A DNA stretch of 64,000 bases from Membranipora membranacea (GCA_914767715.1 OU612068.1:23498001-23562000), one strand, 5' to 3'. Counted from the stretch's first letter, positions 46,974-58,476 are shown. The notes: generated by a model not told the origin, from the sequence alone. Translations and numbers: made by a program.

Positions 46974-49661
46974 ATGAATACCAGATCTCTAAAAGGCAAA
47001 ACTGTTGAACTGTCTTCTGTAACTCATGACAAAGACATTGTATGCATCACTGAAACCCATATTGATGACACGATCAAAGATCATCAGATATTTGACTACA
47101 ACTCTAAGTTAATCTATCGTAAAGACAGGAACATCCATGGTGGTGGAGTCCTAATAGCAGTTGACCAGAAACTCCCAACTACTGAGATAGCATTCAACAA
47201 TTCAGATGATACTGAACTCATCTTTGTCCGTGTGAAGAAGAAAATGATCATTGGCTGCTACTACAGACCCCAGCACAACAGATGTTTTGATACCCTGGCC
47301 AATGCCCTAGAAGAGATATGTGCAAAATATCCTACAGACCACATAGTGTTGGTGGGTGACATGAACCTACCAGGTATCAACTGGCAGAATGGAACTGTCA
47401 AACCTCACACACAAGAACACAGACTAAAACAGAGTTTCCTCGCCCTTCTCAACCAGTTTGACATGGCCCAACTGGTTATGGAACCAACTCACATACAGGG
47501 AAACACTCTGGACCTACTCTGCACCAACGATTCTCAGGTGGTGCATGATGTAGAAGTCATATACCCTGGACTTAGTGACCACTGCATCATCCAGGCAACT
47601 TTAGATACCAAAATGCAACTGACGAAGAAACCACTACACACAGTCAAACAGTACCATAAAGCTGATTTAGACAAATTCAGTGATGAGATGTGGAGACTGA
47701 AACATGACCTGGCAAACATAGACGACGTTGACGAAATGTGGAATCACTTTTCACTAGGAATTAAAAAGTCCATCAACGATTGTGTACCCACCACGGTTGT
47801 GAGCTCTAAGCCGCATGAAGAACCAGTCTGGTTTGACAAGAAATGCCGCAAGCTGGTTGCAAAGGAGAGACAACTGTACAACAAATGGAAGGAAAAGAAG
47901 AGTGATACTACCAGTGAGGCGCTTTACAAGAGCAAGAGGAGAGAAGCCAAAAAGCACTTTAACAAAGCAAAGCGTACCTATGTGGAGAGCAGATTGTGTA
48001 AGCCCCTGCTGGAGGGAAACAGCAAACCCTTCTACAGACATCTGAGAGGACAGAGACCAAAACAGCATATCTCACTGCTCAATACAGATGGTGACATCAC
48101 TGATGACCCTGCTGTATGCTCCACAATCTTAAACACTCACTTTCACAACCAGTTCAATAAGACACATGCCCTCCACAGCCAGGATACTGCATCACACAAA
48201 CCCAACTGCGGAGAGATAGAAGTATACGGTGTGATTAAACTTCTGAATAGCCTGAAGTCTGGAAAAGCTCCAGGCCCTGATGGCTTGAAAAAAGAAGACC
48301 TCACTCTAGACACTGAGCAGACTGCAGGTTGCTTGTCCCTGATCTTCAACAAATCTCTAACATTTGGCAAACTGCCAGCTGAATGGAAGACTGCTAATGT
48401 GACGCCCATTCATAAAAACGGGAACAAACAGAACGCCAACAACTACCGACCAATCTCGCTCACAAGCATACCCTGTAAACTGCTTGAACATATTGTGCTG
48501 AGAAACCTTCTAGAGAAGATTGACAGTTGGCTCCACAATAGACAACATGGTTTCAGAAAAGGGCTCTCATGTGAAACTCAGATATGCGCCACCTTGCATG
48601 AGATCATAGGAGCAACCGATAAGAAGTCCAGTGTGCACGCAGCAGTCTTGGACCTGTCAAAGGCCTTTGACCGTGTACCACATGCATTGCTAATGCAAAA
48701 ACTGACAGACATACCTGATATGGAAAGCTACCTGCTGGACTGGATACATGACTTCCTGTGTAACCGATCGCAGACAGTGGTGCTGGATGGAGCCAAATCT
48801 GAATCCCTTCCAGTGACATCGGGAGTCCCACAGGGCTCGGTGTTGGGTCCAGTGTTGTTTTTGGTGTATATCAACGATCTCCCCAGTCATGTTGATTGTT
48901 CTGCTGGCCTATTTGCTGATGATACACTGATGTACCAAAATGTAGACAACAGAAATGATGAGGAGAGATTTCAAGCCAACTTGGAGTCACTGAACACCTG
49001 GGCTAAAACCTGGGGGATGAGTTTTAATGCTAAGAAGTGTAAGATTATTGCCTTCCATCCCCAGAGAACAGTCCCAGAGTACACTATGGACAATATAGTG
49101 CTGGAGCACACAGATCACTGCAAATACTTGGGAGTGATACTGCAGTCAGATCTAAAGTTCACTGACCACATAGCCGACAAGATCTGCAGCGCCAGAAAGC
49201 AGATTGGGATGATCAGACGAGCTCTCTACTGGGCACCGGAGAGAGCCAGACTGATTGCATACAAGTCTCTCTGCCTTCCTCATCTGGAATATGCTTCCTG
49301 TGCCTGGGATCCTTCAACAAAGAGGGAGATCGAGGCACTCGAGATTGTGCAAAACCAAGGTGTGAGAATGATCTGTGGATTGAAGGGGAGGAGGGGTGTT
49401 ACGGAAGCAAAGGAGAAATTGCAGCTGGAACAGCTAGATATTCGGCGGAAGAACTCCAGGGTAAAGCTTCTACATAAGGTACTGTCAAGAGAGGAGGCCC
49501 ACCCTGCACTCTGCACATCCTACGATGAAATAATGAATCAGCCCCATACTACAGTCTCGACAAGATCACAAACAAGGAACGAGCCACGCTCTATCGCTGC
49601 CACAGGAAACTGTTACCATAACAGTTTTCTGCCCCGGACAATACGGGATATGAAAATCTAA
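46974..49661 (+). CDS. LINE ORF2: AP endonuclease and reverse transcriptase
   Basis: 895 aa from the first ATG. The N-terminal endonuclease/exonuclease/phosphatase domain shows ITETH (catalytic Glu), GDMN and SDH at about residue 200. The reverse transcriptase follows (about residues 410-730) with KSGKAPGPDG, NYRPISLTS, KAFDRVPHALL, the block PQGSVLGPVLFLVYINDL and the catalytic FADD at about 646-649. A C-terminal region with YLGV, LEYASCAWDP and VQNQGVR is typical of CR1/L2 elements. No frameshift or stop interrupts it. The frame is also open upstream of the ATG and encodes ITLQHMNTRSL, where related proteins already show similarity, so translation may begin earlier or by reinitiation. There is no RNase H. 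Confidence 0.9.
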   Translation: MNTRSLKGKTVELSSVTHDKDIVCITETHIDDTIKDHQIFDYNSKLIYRKDRNIHGGGVLIAVDQKLPTTEIAFNNSDDTELIFVRVKKKMIIGCYYRPQHNRCFDTLANALEEICAKYPTDHIVLVGDMNLPGINWQNGTVKPHTQEHRLKQSFLALLNQFDMAQLVMEPTHIQGNTLDLLCTNDSQVVHDVEVIYPGLSDHCIIQATLDTKMQLTKKPLHTVKQYHKADLDKFSDEMWRLKHDLANIDDVDEMWNHFSLGIKKSINDCVPTTVVSSKPHEEPVWFDKKCRKLVAKERQLYNKWKEKKSDTTSEALYKSKRREAKKHFNKAKRTYVESRLCKPLLEGNSKPFYRHLRGQRPKQHISLLNTDGDITDDPAVCSTILNTHFHNQFNKTHALHSQDTASHKPNCGEIEVYGVIKLLNSLKSGKAPGPDGLKKEDLTLDTEQTAGCLSLIFNKSLTFGKLPAEWKTANVTPIHKNGNKQNANNYRPISLTSIPCKLLEHIVLRNLLEKIDSWLHNRQHGFRKGLSCETQICATLHEIIGATDKKSSVHAAVLDLSKAFDRVPHALLMQKLTDIPDMESYLLDWIHDFLCNRSQTVVLDGAKSESLPVTSGVPQGSVLGPVLFLVYINDLPSHVDCSAGLFADDTLMYQNVDNRNDEERFQANLESLNTWAKTWGMSFNAKKCKIIAFHPQRTVPEYTMDNIVLEHTDHCKYLGVILQSDLKFTDHIADKICSARKQIGMIRRALYWAPERARLIAYKSLCLPHLEYASCAWDPSTKREIEALEIVQNQGVRMICGLKGRRGVTEAKEKLQLEQLDIRRKNSRVKLLHKVLSREEAHPALCTSYDEIMNQPHTTVSTRSQTRNEPRSIAATGNCYHNSFLPRTIRDMKI

Positions 49662-50788
49662 GGACAATCAGAGGACAATACTACTGATGCCCTACTGGAT
49701 GGGTACATGTACCCACTCTGAACCCAAATGCCCTACCCATGGGATGGTATTCTGGAACAATGTCCAAACCTTATGTATTTATGTCGAAAAACTGAGGCAC
49801 GCCCCTTACGCCCCCCTAGGCGGTCTAGCGTGATGTCGTCTTTGATGTAAGTTGATGTAAGTCTACTCAACTGAATGAACAAATGAGCAACCTCTCTTCT
49901 TATCTGATATCTCAACACTTTTCACAGTGAGTTTGATGGTAGGCTTTGTCTAAACAAGGTTTAATGATAGCCTGGATTGTAGGTTTTAGACTATAGTGAA
50001 AATTTATCAACAATAACAGATCACTTGTCAATGAGTGCAATGATTCAAACTGAAAATTTCAATTGAGATAATTTTTTTGAATTTTATGGATTGCTAAAAG
50101 TTCTATATTGCAGTATTATTTTTAGTCAGGCTAAATATTGACTTATTTTACCTGCATTTTTATAAATTCGCACCGACATTAGAAATTTGCCTTGTCTAAG
50201 TTCATGGGAAGACAACTCAGGACTATACCAAACTACACAAAGTGACCAAATCAGAGATGAGCAAAACTGATTTAACAATCAAAATTTACATTTGTTTTTT
50301 TTTACCCTATTGAATTTCTATTGATAGTTTTGGTAGACACAAATAGCAAGTACTTGAGCATGGAAGATCAGAGTAACGGGTATAAAGATGAGATAAACTT
50401 TTATTTTACACACATTAGTAATAGGCAGTTTGAACCTGAGGCTTCACTACAGAAATGTATTGGCACAGACTCAACCATATGCAAGTAAATATTATCTGGC
50501 AGTTATATTCTTATGGAGTCAACATATTGGCCAGCTTCTCTCATGCTGTCTCGGCAATTTACCACCATACTATATGCAGAGCGTAGCCAGGTTATTAGGA
50601 CCTGAGGATTTGGAAGAAGAGTGTAATAAATTTGCTCCCTAATGGACCTTATTAGACAGATGATCAGTGAATGCTTCTGTTTAAAAATCCTCAAAATGGT
50701 GATCAGCATATTGAAAATTTTGCTCCCATACCGTATCAAGCATCATTATTGGATAAATAGAAATATGGCATAAGATTGCGCAATGAGG

Positions 50789-50828
50789 TCTTATCCAAGG
50801 AGTAACTTCTTTTCCTCCTTGCTTTATC
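50789..50828. mobile_element. 26-bp mini-palindrome (CAAGGAG type), imperfect flanks
   Basis: CAAGGAGTAACTTC followed by TTTTCCTCCTTG (50796-50821). Flanks TCTTATC and CTTTATC share five of seven bases, so the target duplication has decayed or is accidental. Confidence 0.45.
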
Positions 50829-51336
50829 TAATTTATCACCTTTCTAACATCTATCCCTCATGGCGACTGACCTCAGCATGGCAATTCAACAATATAAGTT
50901 TTACCACAGGCTCATACTTGCCTCCCCTCATCCATTATAGTATGACAGAATTTTAAGCAGTATTATCCCGATACAATATATCAAATTCAGAAAATATTAC
51001 CAATGGCTAGCTTAACTCCATTGCCTACAACAAGAGTGGGTAGGCTACTTTCCTTCAAATACGTTTTTGTATCTATCTGCTTCGTGACGTGGGTATGTTT
51101 AAAAATTACATCCCTAACATTTGTCATGCAATGAGCTAGACCAATGAATGACTACCACACCTAACCTAACATAAGATGACTATGTCTGCTAATTGGTGAA
51201 AGTCTGTAAGTCTATATAATATCACAGACTACCGACCGATATGTGCATACTCTTGTCTCAATTATGTCATGAGTATTCATAAATTATATAATAGCTATGT
51301 GAGTTTTCCTTTGCAAAATGGTAAAAAAAAATATCA

Positions 51337-51363
51337 GCCAAACCTCTAACTCCTTGGCCAAAC
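51337..51363. mobile_element. 13-bp insertion CTCTAACTCCTTG with perfect 7-bp TSD
   Basis: The same 13 bp as at 17603-17615, here between perfect copies of GCCAAAC (51337-51343 and 51357-51363). Confidence 0.65.
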
Positions 51364-51847
51364 ACTAAATATTTTTGTTATGCTGATAATAATACACTCC
51401 CGCAACAGACAAGAAAACTGGTTACCTGAAATAATATTCAAAAGAGAGTTTGGTGCTTATCAGACATGCACTAATAATTCATCATTGTCACCATTGTTCG
51501 TAATAATTATACTGCTTATTGATGTGCATTTGCAAGTTCATGCTAAATATGTTTGGCAGGTCTGATAGTAAACATTCTCTACAATAATATACAGGCAAAT
51601 CCTCTTTTATCTGAAAATCAATTCATGCCATTATGTTTCTATTTCTATAAACCTGTGTATAAAGTAAAGAATTTCATGATAGAAAAGGGTTCTTATTACA
51701 ATAGCTATACATAAAAACATTCAGCGCTCTATTTGATTTGGTTTAGAGTCAGATGCCACTCCCGGTTTGAGGCTAGTTCTAGTAGCATTTGTTTGTGTCA
51801 GCATACAGGAAGCTTGTCACTTTGCTGAGAGAGATCAGACCGACAGC

Positions 51848-54800
51848 ATGTCTGGGTGTAAGCGGAGCTTATCCCCAAATGTTATCATTGCTGTCTTGTT
51901 ACTGCTGCTTCTCTTAGCCTTAGCAGTCATAACAAATCCTTCTTTACTTGACAACTATCGGGCAACAACAAAAAGTCTACAACAAGATGCCGCAGTGCCG
52001 ACCCCGAGAATGGACTGTCCAGATGTAAAGAATCATGGGACCAAAGTGAAGGAGAGAGTCGTTGAGAGGATTGTTTACGTAGAACGCACAACGGAGATCC
52101 CCGAAGCAGACACATCTTCAGAGTCAGACAAGGTGAGCATTAAGTTTTGGTTTTGGGGCTGGATTATTTTACATGTTACAGCCTAGGCCAATTCAGACAC
52201 AACACAACTGAGAATAACAAAGACATTGAAATAATCATGCCAAAGAGTGAGGATTAAAATGCCCAATAATATATGAAAAACAGCTCTCAGTAGCCACCTC
52301 ATGCCATAGCCCTGAGGTTTAATTTTGTTCATCATAATTTTCTTAAACTGTACTTACATATGGCAATTTGGCTTTGCTCCTCGACTAGCTGCAACATTGT
52401 CAAAGCCTTTGAGTATGTGGGCCTCATCACCACTTTACAACCTTATATTTTAGTTTCTTAAATTTTTACTTTGATGAAAAGAAACCTAATGCTTCGTCAA
52501 ACGGCTTTCTGTAAAAAATTAGCGATCGCAGCGTCAGTGTTTTTGTATTTTGGGTCTCACAGGCATGTTTAAAATGGTCTTTAAAAAAAGGTGCTTGACT
52601 AACACAATACCGAAGGAAAAATTTATATTCATATTTCTTTAAAATTTATTTCATTGGGAAGTCGTGGGTAAACAGCATTGAATTATTTTGCCATTGTTTT
52701 TCACCGGAGAAAATGTTATTTTTGCTAGGATTCAACAAAAGATTATTATACACTGAGCCGTTTCCGATTACACCATACTATAGTATACTTCCACCAACAG
52801 AGAGAGAAACAAAATAGTATTGGTCATATCGATAGTAGATTATCAAAGTGCCAGAAAAACCTTGCACCATGAGAGCATTGTCTATACTGACCGAATGATA
52901 CATTAGAAGGAAAAAGACATAAAACCAGTTTTTGAATGCCTTTATCAAATTTAAGAATTTGAATTGTTAAAAATAGGTATGGTAGGTGTTTTATACTTCT
53001 TTTGATATAAAGATAAATACTATAAATTAAAAGTCTCCCCAGCTGATTTAAAATTTGTCTGCCGACCTATCCACAAGATCACAATCTTGTAGTTGTCTCT
53101 GATCCATTTATACGGTTTATGCAACAACATGCAACGATGCTGTAAAGCTGTTGGTGTAATTACAGCAATGAACTACCTCTCCTAGTTCATTGATTACAGT
53201 GTGTGTAAAACTTGACATTATTGTTGAGAAGTTTGGTTCTAAGGGATCGCATGAGAGCTGGCAAATGCACACACAGGTACCACAAGATAGGATGGTATGG
53301 GCTTGACAACCCCCTCACCTTAGTCAGTTACGTGTTTGCTAAGAATTTAGTTTTCTGACATACCCGGATCACAGACAATATGGAAACACTGATAGGGGGG
53401 AGATGGGTAAGGTAGACAAGGTAGAAAGTACTTATGTAGGTATTCTTGTTGGTGAACTAAATGTTCCGCCTCTGACAAGCGTTTACAGGCATTTATAAGG
53501 CTTCCTCTTACAAGCTCGCCAAAACGACCCACACGCCAATACTAAAAAACAATTCTCCATTATGACATATGACATTATTATTTCTGGACACTTAACCTCC
53601 TTTGTTGCAAATTATAGGTATTTACTTTAATTTTTATTGGATTTCAGGCACATCCTCAATTATTTCCACTATTTGATTATGAACATCACATGTTTTGTTT
53701 GTTTTTCATTCCCTGTCAGACAGGTAGAAATCCTCCTTTGTTGTTAGGGGTACATGACTATATCCATGTGAATTTTTGCTGGTGTGTAGGAGATTTTAAA
53801 CGTCAGTTCTACTCACTAGCATACAGATTACTTACATTACATGGGCACTTATAGGCATTACTCACATCACATGAGCTCTTGCAAACCATGAGTATTAGAA
53901 AAAAACCAGTACTGATCCCTGTTGTGGGAATTGACAGCGCTCAGAATGTTGTGTTTGTTGACTCTCTTTCATTTATCGGTAATCACCTGTGTCTTTTGAC
54001 AAACTTGGTGCAGAGTGGTTGATATTGAAATTTCATCTACAACCCAAGACAGAAATTCTATTGATGTGAATAATGGTCATTGCCTATCCAGTGCCTCAAA
54101 ATTTGAGTTTTTAGCTCAAATCTCCAGAGTTACATGAGTCAAACCCAAAAACCCGAGTAACTCGGGCTAAATCTGAATGGTTGAAAGCCCTGGTGGATAT
54201 AACACACTCATCATTGACATCAAATTTAGTTCTGTAATTTAATCTTTTATTTGCAGGTGCCTCAGGTAGCAAAGACCGGCGCTGAATCGTCCCGTGATCT
54301 TCACTACCCACTGATGTTATATCAAGGATTCGACAACAGTAATGAGTCCAGTCAGATAGTGGGTGCTTATGAGGGGGCAGCAAACATCGTCTTCTTTGTC
54401 TGGTGCGGACAGAATCGTCTATTCGAATACAAACACATGCTGTCTGTCCTCAGTGCCATCAAAGTGCAACAGCCTATAAGAGTCATCATTTATTACTGGC
54501 CTGGTCAAGCTCCCATTGAAGACTTGTACAATAACTGGCTGACTGAATTGAAAGACACATTTTACAATTTTGAATTAGCCGAATTAGACGAGCAAATCCG
54601 CAAGCCAAACAGCTGCGTGGACATTTTTCAGCAAGCGAATTACCTCTCTGCAGTTTTTCACATTATTGGCCATGGTGGAATATTCATGGATGAAAATATC
54701 ATTCTTTTGCGGGCTGTGAATCAATTTCGCACTGACACATTTGTTCACGTACGTTCGAATGGAGTTCCTGCTATTGTGATCGGAAAAGAAATCCCAGCTG

Positions 54801-55789
54801 CGAAGATTGTGCAGGCCAAGGGATCGGCGGCCTGTGTAAACCATCAGAAGTTGGATTCTTTGCCCACTAGTCTTTGTGTTTCTATGGATGTTGATAAGAT
54901 ATTCCCCAAGGACATCATGCATGGGGATGGAGAGTTTGATAAAGTAGCAAGGAAGCTTTTTTACGGCTCCCGGGAGAAAAAAGTAACACACTTTGACTTA
55001 TCTGATCCCATTCCTAACATCGGACATTTTTATCTCATCGGAGAAAACACTGTTAACTTCTTCATCTATCTCAGTGTCTATAGCATGATTTCAGTACTCA
55101 AAGTCGATATGGTTTATGTTCACGGGGATATCGAACCAACTGGAGACTATTGGCAGAAGCTTCTCAACACTGGAAAAACCAAATTTGTGTACTGCCCGCC
55201 GATCCAGACTGTTTTTGGTAATGCAGTCGATCCTGGAGACAAATTCCACGGCAAAGATATTCTGAGCGTGTATTTCCTGTATTTGTATGGAGGTGTGTTT
55301 ATTGACTGGGACGCCATCTTTACAAGACCTCTCGATGATGATGTCAGAGGTTATGACGCTGTGATTGGTTATGATTGGTTTATACCAGACGAAGCTAAAA
55401 CATTCCCAGAAGTCATCAATCCCGGTGTGCTTGCTGCAAAGAGACACTCAGTATTCATATCGATGTGGCTGGAAAAGTACAAAGACTTCGGTAAAAAGGG
55501 GGGATTTTACTATACGGGACTTTTGGTACCTTACAAACTATATGAGCACTACCCTGAAACAGTAAAACTTGATACCAGATTCCAGGTTATTTGCTGGCAG
55601 CAGACCTGCCATCCTCCGTGGATGCCTGGATACAACAAACCAGACTTCCATTCCGAGTTCGAGTGGGAGAAAGTCTACTCTGTCCACTTTACATACCCAG
55701 ATCCTCGTGAATTTTATGGTGAAGCGCAGCTTAGGAATGCTACAACGATGATTGGTCGCATGGGACAGAGAGTTATGGGATGGTATTGA
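51848..55789 (+). CDS. Type II membrane glycosyltransferase with two GT domains, 2 exons
   Basis: 605 aa from exons 51848-52132 and 54257-55789, phase 0 junction. MSGCKRSLSPN precedes a Leu-rich signal anchor (residues about 11-29), then a stem with many charged residues and a second exon that is luminal. Two successive domains resemble the DXD sugar-binding glycosyltransferase family (Gly_transf_sug). In the second (about residues 350-560), GGVFIDWDAIFTRPL carries the DXD motif (DWD, 445-447) and is followed by NPGVLAAK. In the first (about 140-300), the matching position reads GGIFMDENIILL, so DXD is replaced by MDEN and the domain is probably non-catalytic. It likely acts in the Golgi on glycan or glycolipid acceptors; donor and acceptor are unknown. 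An upstream in-frame start at 51767 would extend the N terminus by 27 residues; the later ATG gives a normal short cytosolic tail and was preferred. Confidence 0.85.
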
Positions 55790-57180
55790 AGAGCGCATAC
55801 TTCACATATATGCCACAAGTCAATAGACATGATTTTGGTGCAGACGTTGTTATTATTTTGAGATAAATTGGAGATAAAAAGTGCTTGTGGTTCTTAAAAA
55901 CCTAAATAATAGCTCTGGAGAGTTTATGGAGCAGATTGAAAGCATAATTACTGATTGTGTTGACTATTGAATGCAGGAAGACTCTTGAGAAAATGTCGTA
56001 TTACTCATCCAAAGGGTGAAGATTTTTGGATGGGTGTGGTGTCTAAGACAACTGATAAACGCGTGCTGACCCTTCGTTCACATCATTATATTACCACCTA
56101 TTTTCATGCTGTAACATTGTAAATAATTGTCATGTATGAGAATCATAGAGCTCACATTTTTTATTTGAAATCCCATTCCTATTCGATGAGATACTCATGT
56201 ATCATCTTTCAACGTACCGGTACTGGCAGCGTAAATAATTGTGATGATTACAATGTCCGGAATCTTGCTGGACAAAGAGAAGAAACACTTGTTTCCTATT
56301 CACTCACACAGATATACTAGGCTTTGGTGTCAAATAACTGTAATAGCATTGTTGTACATTATATCTTGATATAATACTTACATTCCTATTTTTGTGAGAT
56401 TGTTACTATAGGCAACTGTCTATATTTTTGAATTCATCCTGAAGATCTGATTAGTTTTTATCTTTTGATGAATCTCCCATGCTTATGATTAATTATAGAC
56501 TTTGCAGTTCTTCATCTTGGTAGTTTAAGTGCTTGAATATTGCCAATAATTGTGGGGCTGTTGATAACAAAATGCCACACCACCACCTCCACCACCACTT
56601 GACAACATTTAAGCACTTGAACTAAGGCTTTGTGTAATGTGCATATCAATTATGTACCTGTGATAATCGTGAATGTAAGAACTGTTTTGATAATTTTTGT
56701 CATAGCATGAGCATGTTCCTAGATGAGGTGTGTGAAAAACCTTAGGACTGTATTAATCATTACCCACCTTTTTTTATGCAATCTTATTTTTTGAAATGTT
56801 GAAAAATGATCACCAATACATTATACAATCTACGCAGGACATTCAAAGATATCCATTCATTGAACACATGGTGACATCGATAATAGACATATGAATGATT
56901 TATGTTACTGCCATTAAGAAAGTGCTGAAGCTCAATTGAATACTGCTGTTTCCCACAAAGTGTTTCCTCCAGTCATCTGATTTCCGAGGTTGTCTGTTTG
57001 CTCCTAATTAATGGGCTGTGTAGGCAGAGCACTTATGTTATTTATCACCTAGTAGGACATTTTGCAAGCTTTGCCAAGCTGTAGTGCGTTGAAATTTGAT
57101 TGAAAGAAGAGTAGCTTGTGTCGCAGATTTACGCTTGTAATAAATCGTATAGTTGGTGAATGGAGTATCCAGTTGGGTCG
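55790..57180. other. 3' flank of glycosyltransferase, no gene seen
   Basis: AT-rich and presumed to include the 3' UTR. No exon or repeat family recognised. A short CCACCACCTCCACCACCACTT run is near 56579-56599. Confidence 0.45.
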
Positions 57181-57268
57181 ATCATATCAAGGAGTCTCCA
57201 ACTCCCTGGTCATTGCCATTGGTCATATCAGGGAGGGTGGGATACCCTACCACCCTCCCTGTTCATAT
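57181..57268. mobile_element. Two adjacent mini-palindromes with three copies of a 7-bp repeat
   Basis: ATCATAT (57181-57187) is followed by a 34-bp segment starting CAAGGAGTCTCCAACTCCCTG-like sequence and ending CCATTG. Then comes GTCATAT (57222-57228), a 33-bp palindrome starting CAGGGAGGGTGG and ending CCACCCTCCCTG (57229-57261), and TTCATAT (57262-57268). The three heptamers share TCATAT. The arrangement suggests two successive insertions at the same target. Confidence 0.55.
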
Positions 57269-57419
57269 GTATGGAAATGTATGCATCATGACAGCTGAGG
57301 AGATTGTTATTGGGACATAGGGGGTTATCTGTTAGTGTCTAAAAGAGCACACAACTCTGTATCAACATTACTGCCTTAATAAGGTCTCTGCAGGCAAAAT
57401 ATTACATTTGATTGAGAAT

Positions 57420-57955
57420 TCTACACTGCCATTCTGCGCATGCTCAGCTCTGGTACCACGATATCCCTTTTTTAAAGTTACATTCAGAACCCAAACTAAA
57501 CTCATTGCTCTTGCACATGCGCAAATTCAAGTCACGCATGATGCATACTTAGCCTTACGACACCTGTTTTGTGGTAATGATAACCTAGTTTATCAGTGAT
57601 CTACATGCCCAGTCAGATCACTGATAAACTAGGTTATCATTACCACAAAGCAGGTGTCGTAAGGCTAAGTATGCATCATGCGTGACTTGAATTCGCGCAT
57701 GTGCAAGAACAATGAGTTTAGTTTGGGTTCTGATTGCAACTTTGGAAAGGGGAAATGGGATATCCCCTGCATAAACTGTCAATCAAAATCAGCTAATAAT
57801 GACAAGAGAGGATAACTATCAATAACAAATCCGCACGCTCTGGGAAGTATGTCACCAGAGCAGGTAGCCAATCAGATGGCTTCGGAATTCCGAGGCTCAA
57901 TTTTGCAGAGATCAGCTCATGCCCAGAGCTGAGCATGCGCAGAATGTCTACACTG
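57420..57955. mobile_element. Foldback MITE with perfect 9-bp TSD (Mutator-like)
   Basis: The perfect direct repeat TCTACACTG (57420-57428 and 57947-57955) flanks a 518-bp element with ends CATTCTGCGCATGCTCAGCT and its inverse. Inside, about 57440-57592 and 57611-57762 form a near-perfect inverted repeat around an 18-bp loop. A 9-bp duplication is characteristic of Mutator-like elements. No transposase is present. The internal open frame near 57.4-57.6 kb is a by-product of the palindrome. Confidence 0.9.
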
Positions 57956-58218
57956 TTGTGTGTACTTGACTATATTATATCTACTCATCTGTAAATCCTA
58001 AAGAGTACTCAAGAAATAGAAATGCAGCATGATTATAACTTGAGACAACTCTAACTATAACCCACCTTACTGGCAGGCAAGCTACTCTATTGTACCTTTG
58101 ACGACTCAACAGTGGTGAGTGCTGAAAAACTGACTGCTCAGTAGTTGCGGATTTTATTTTGAAATAAATCATTATATGATTATTGACTTAGCTTTAGCTA
58201 GCTAGACTAGAGAAGAGA

Positions 58219-58281
58219 CCTGCCACCATAGGACTGCCGCAGTCCCAAAATCAGGAACTGCGGCAGTCCTATGCCTGCCAC
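58219..58281. mobile_element. 47-bp hairpin (CATAG type) with perfect 8-bp TSD
   Basis: CATAGGACTGCCGCAGT (58227-58243) and its exact inverse (58257-58273) flank a 13-nt loop. The direct repeat CCTGCCAC sits exactly on each side (58219-58226 and 58274-58281). It shares CATAG ends and 8-bp duplication with the 37-bp hairpin at 17019-17055, but the arms are otherwise different. Confidence 0.85.
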
Positions 58282-58476
58282 ACACTCACAGACACTGGGC
58301 CTGGCAGGGCAGGGAGGAGACTGACAAACTCAGTCATTTGAGTCGGCTAGCACTAGTTAGTTGAAGCTGGTTTTACTCTATTCTCAAAACTGAATCAACA
58401 ATTTAAAACTGGGACTGAAAGTCAGGCCAAATATTCAAATTGACACTATGCTGCATGACATTTGTTAACTTAGGTT

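Larger units (their letters stand above)
45700..49862 (+). mobile_element. Apparently intact LINE, CR1/L2-type (Jockey superfamily)
   Basis: Two long open frames, ORF1 at 45946-46950 and ORF2 to 49661, with all main catalytic motifs present. The 3' UTR of about 200 bp ends in a tandem TTGATGTAAG repeat (about 49843-49862), as expected of CR1-like 3' ends, which finish in short tandem repeats rather than poly(A). The 5' boundary is uncertain. The start codon of NUP35 on the other strand is only 280 bp from the ORF1 start codon, so the 5' UTR must be short or overlap the NUP35 5' region. Intact frames mean a young insertion that may still be active. Confidence 0.8.
49863..51847. other. Intergenic upstream of glycosyltransferase
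   Basis: AT-rich, no supported exon. It holds two mini-palindrome insertions at 50789-50828 and 51337-51363. Short open frames here look random. Confidence 0.45.

Noticed and set aside
47534-49516. Several antisense open frames of 60-104 codons
   Set aside because: They are shadows of the LINE ORF2 on the opposite strand.
57408-57599. 63-codon open frame
   Set aside because: It is one arm of the foldback MITE at 57429-57946.
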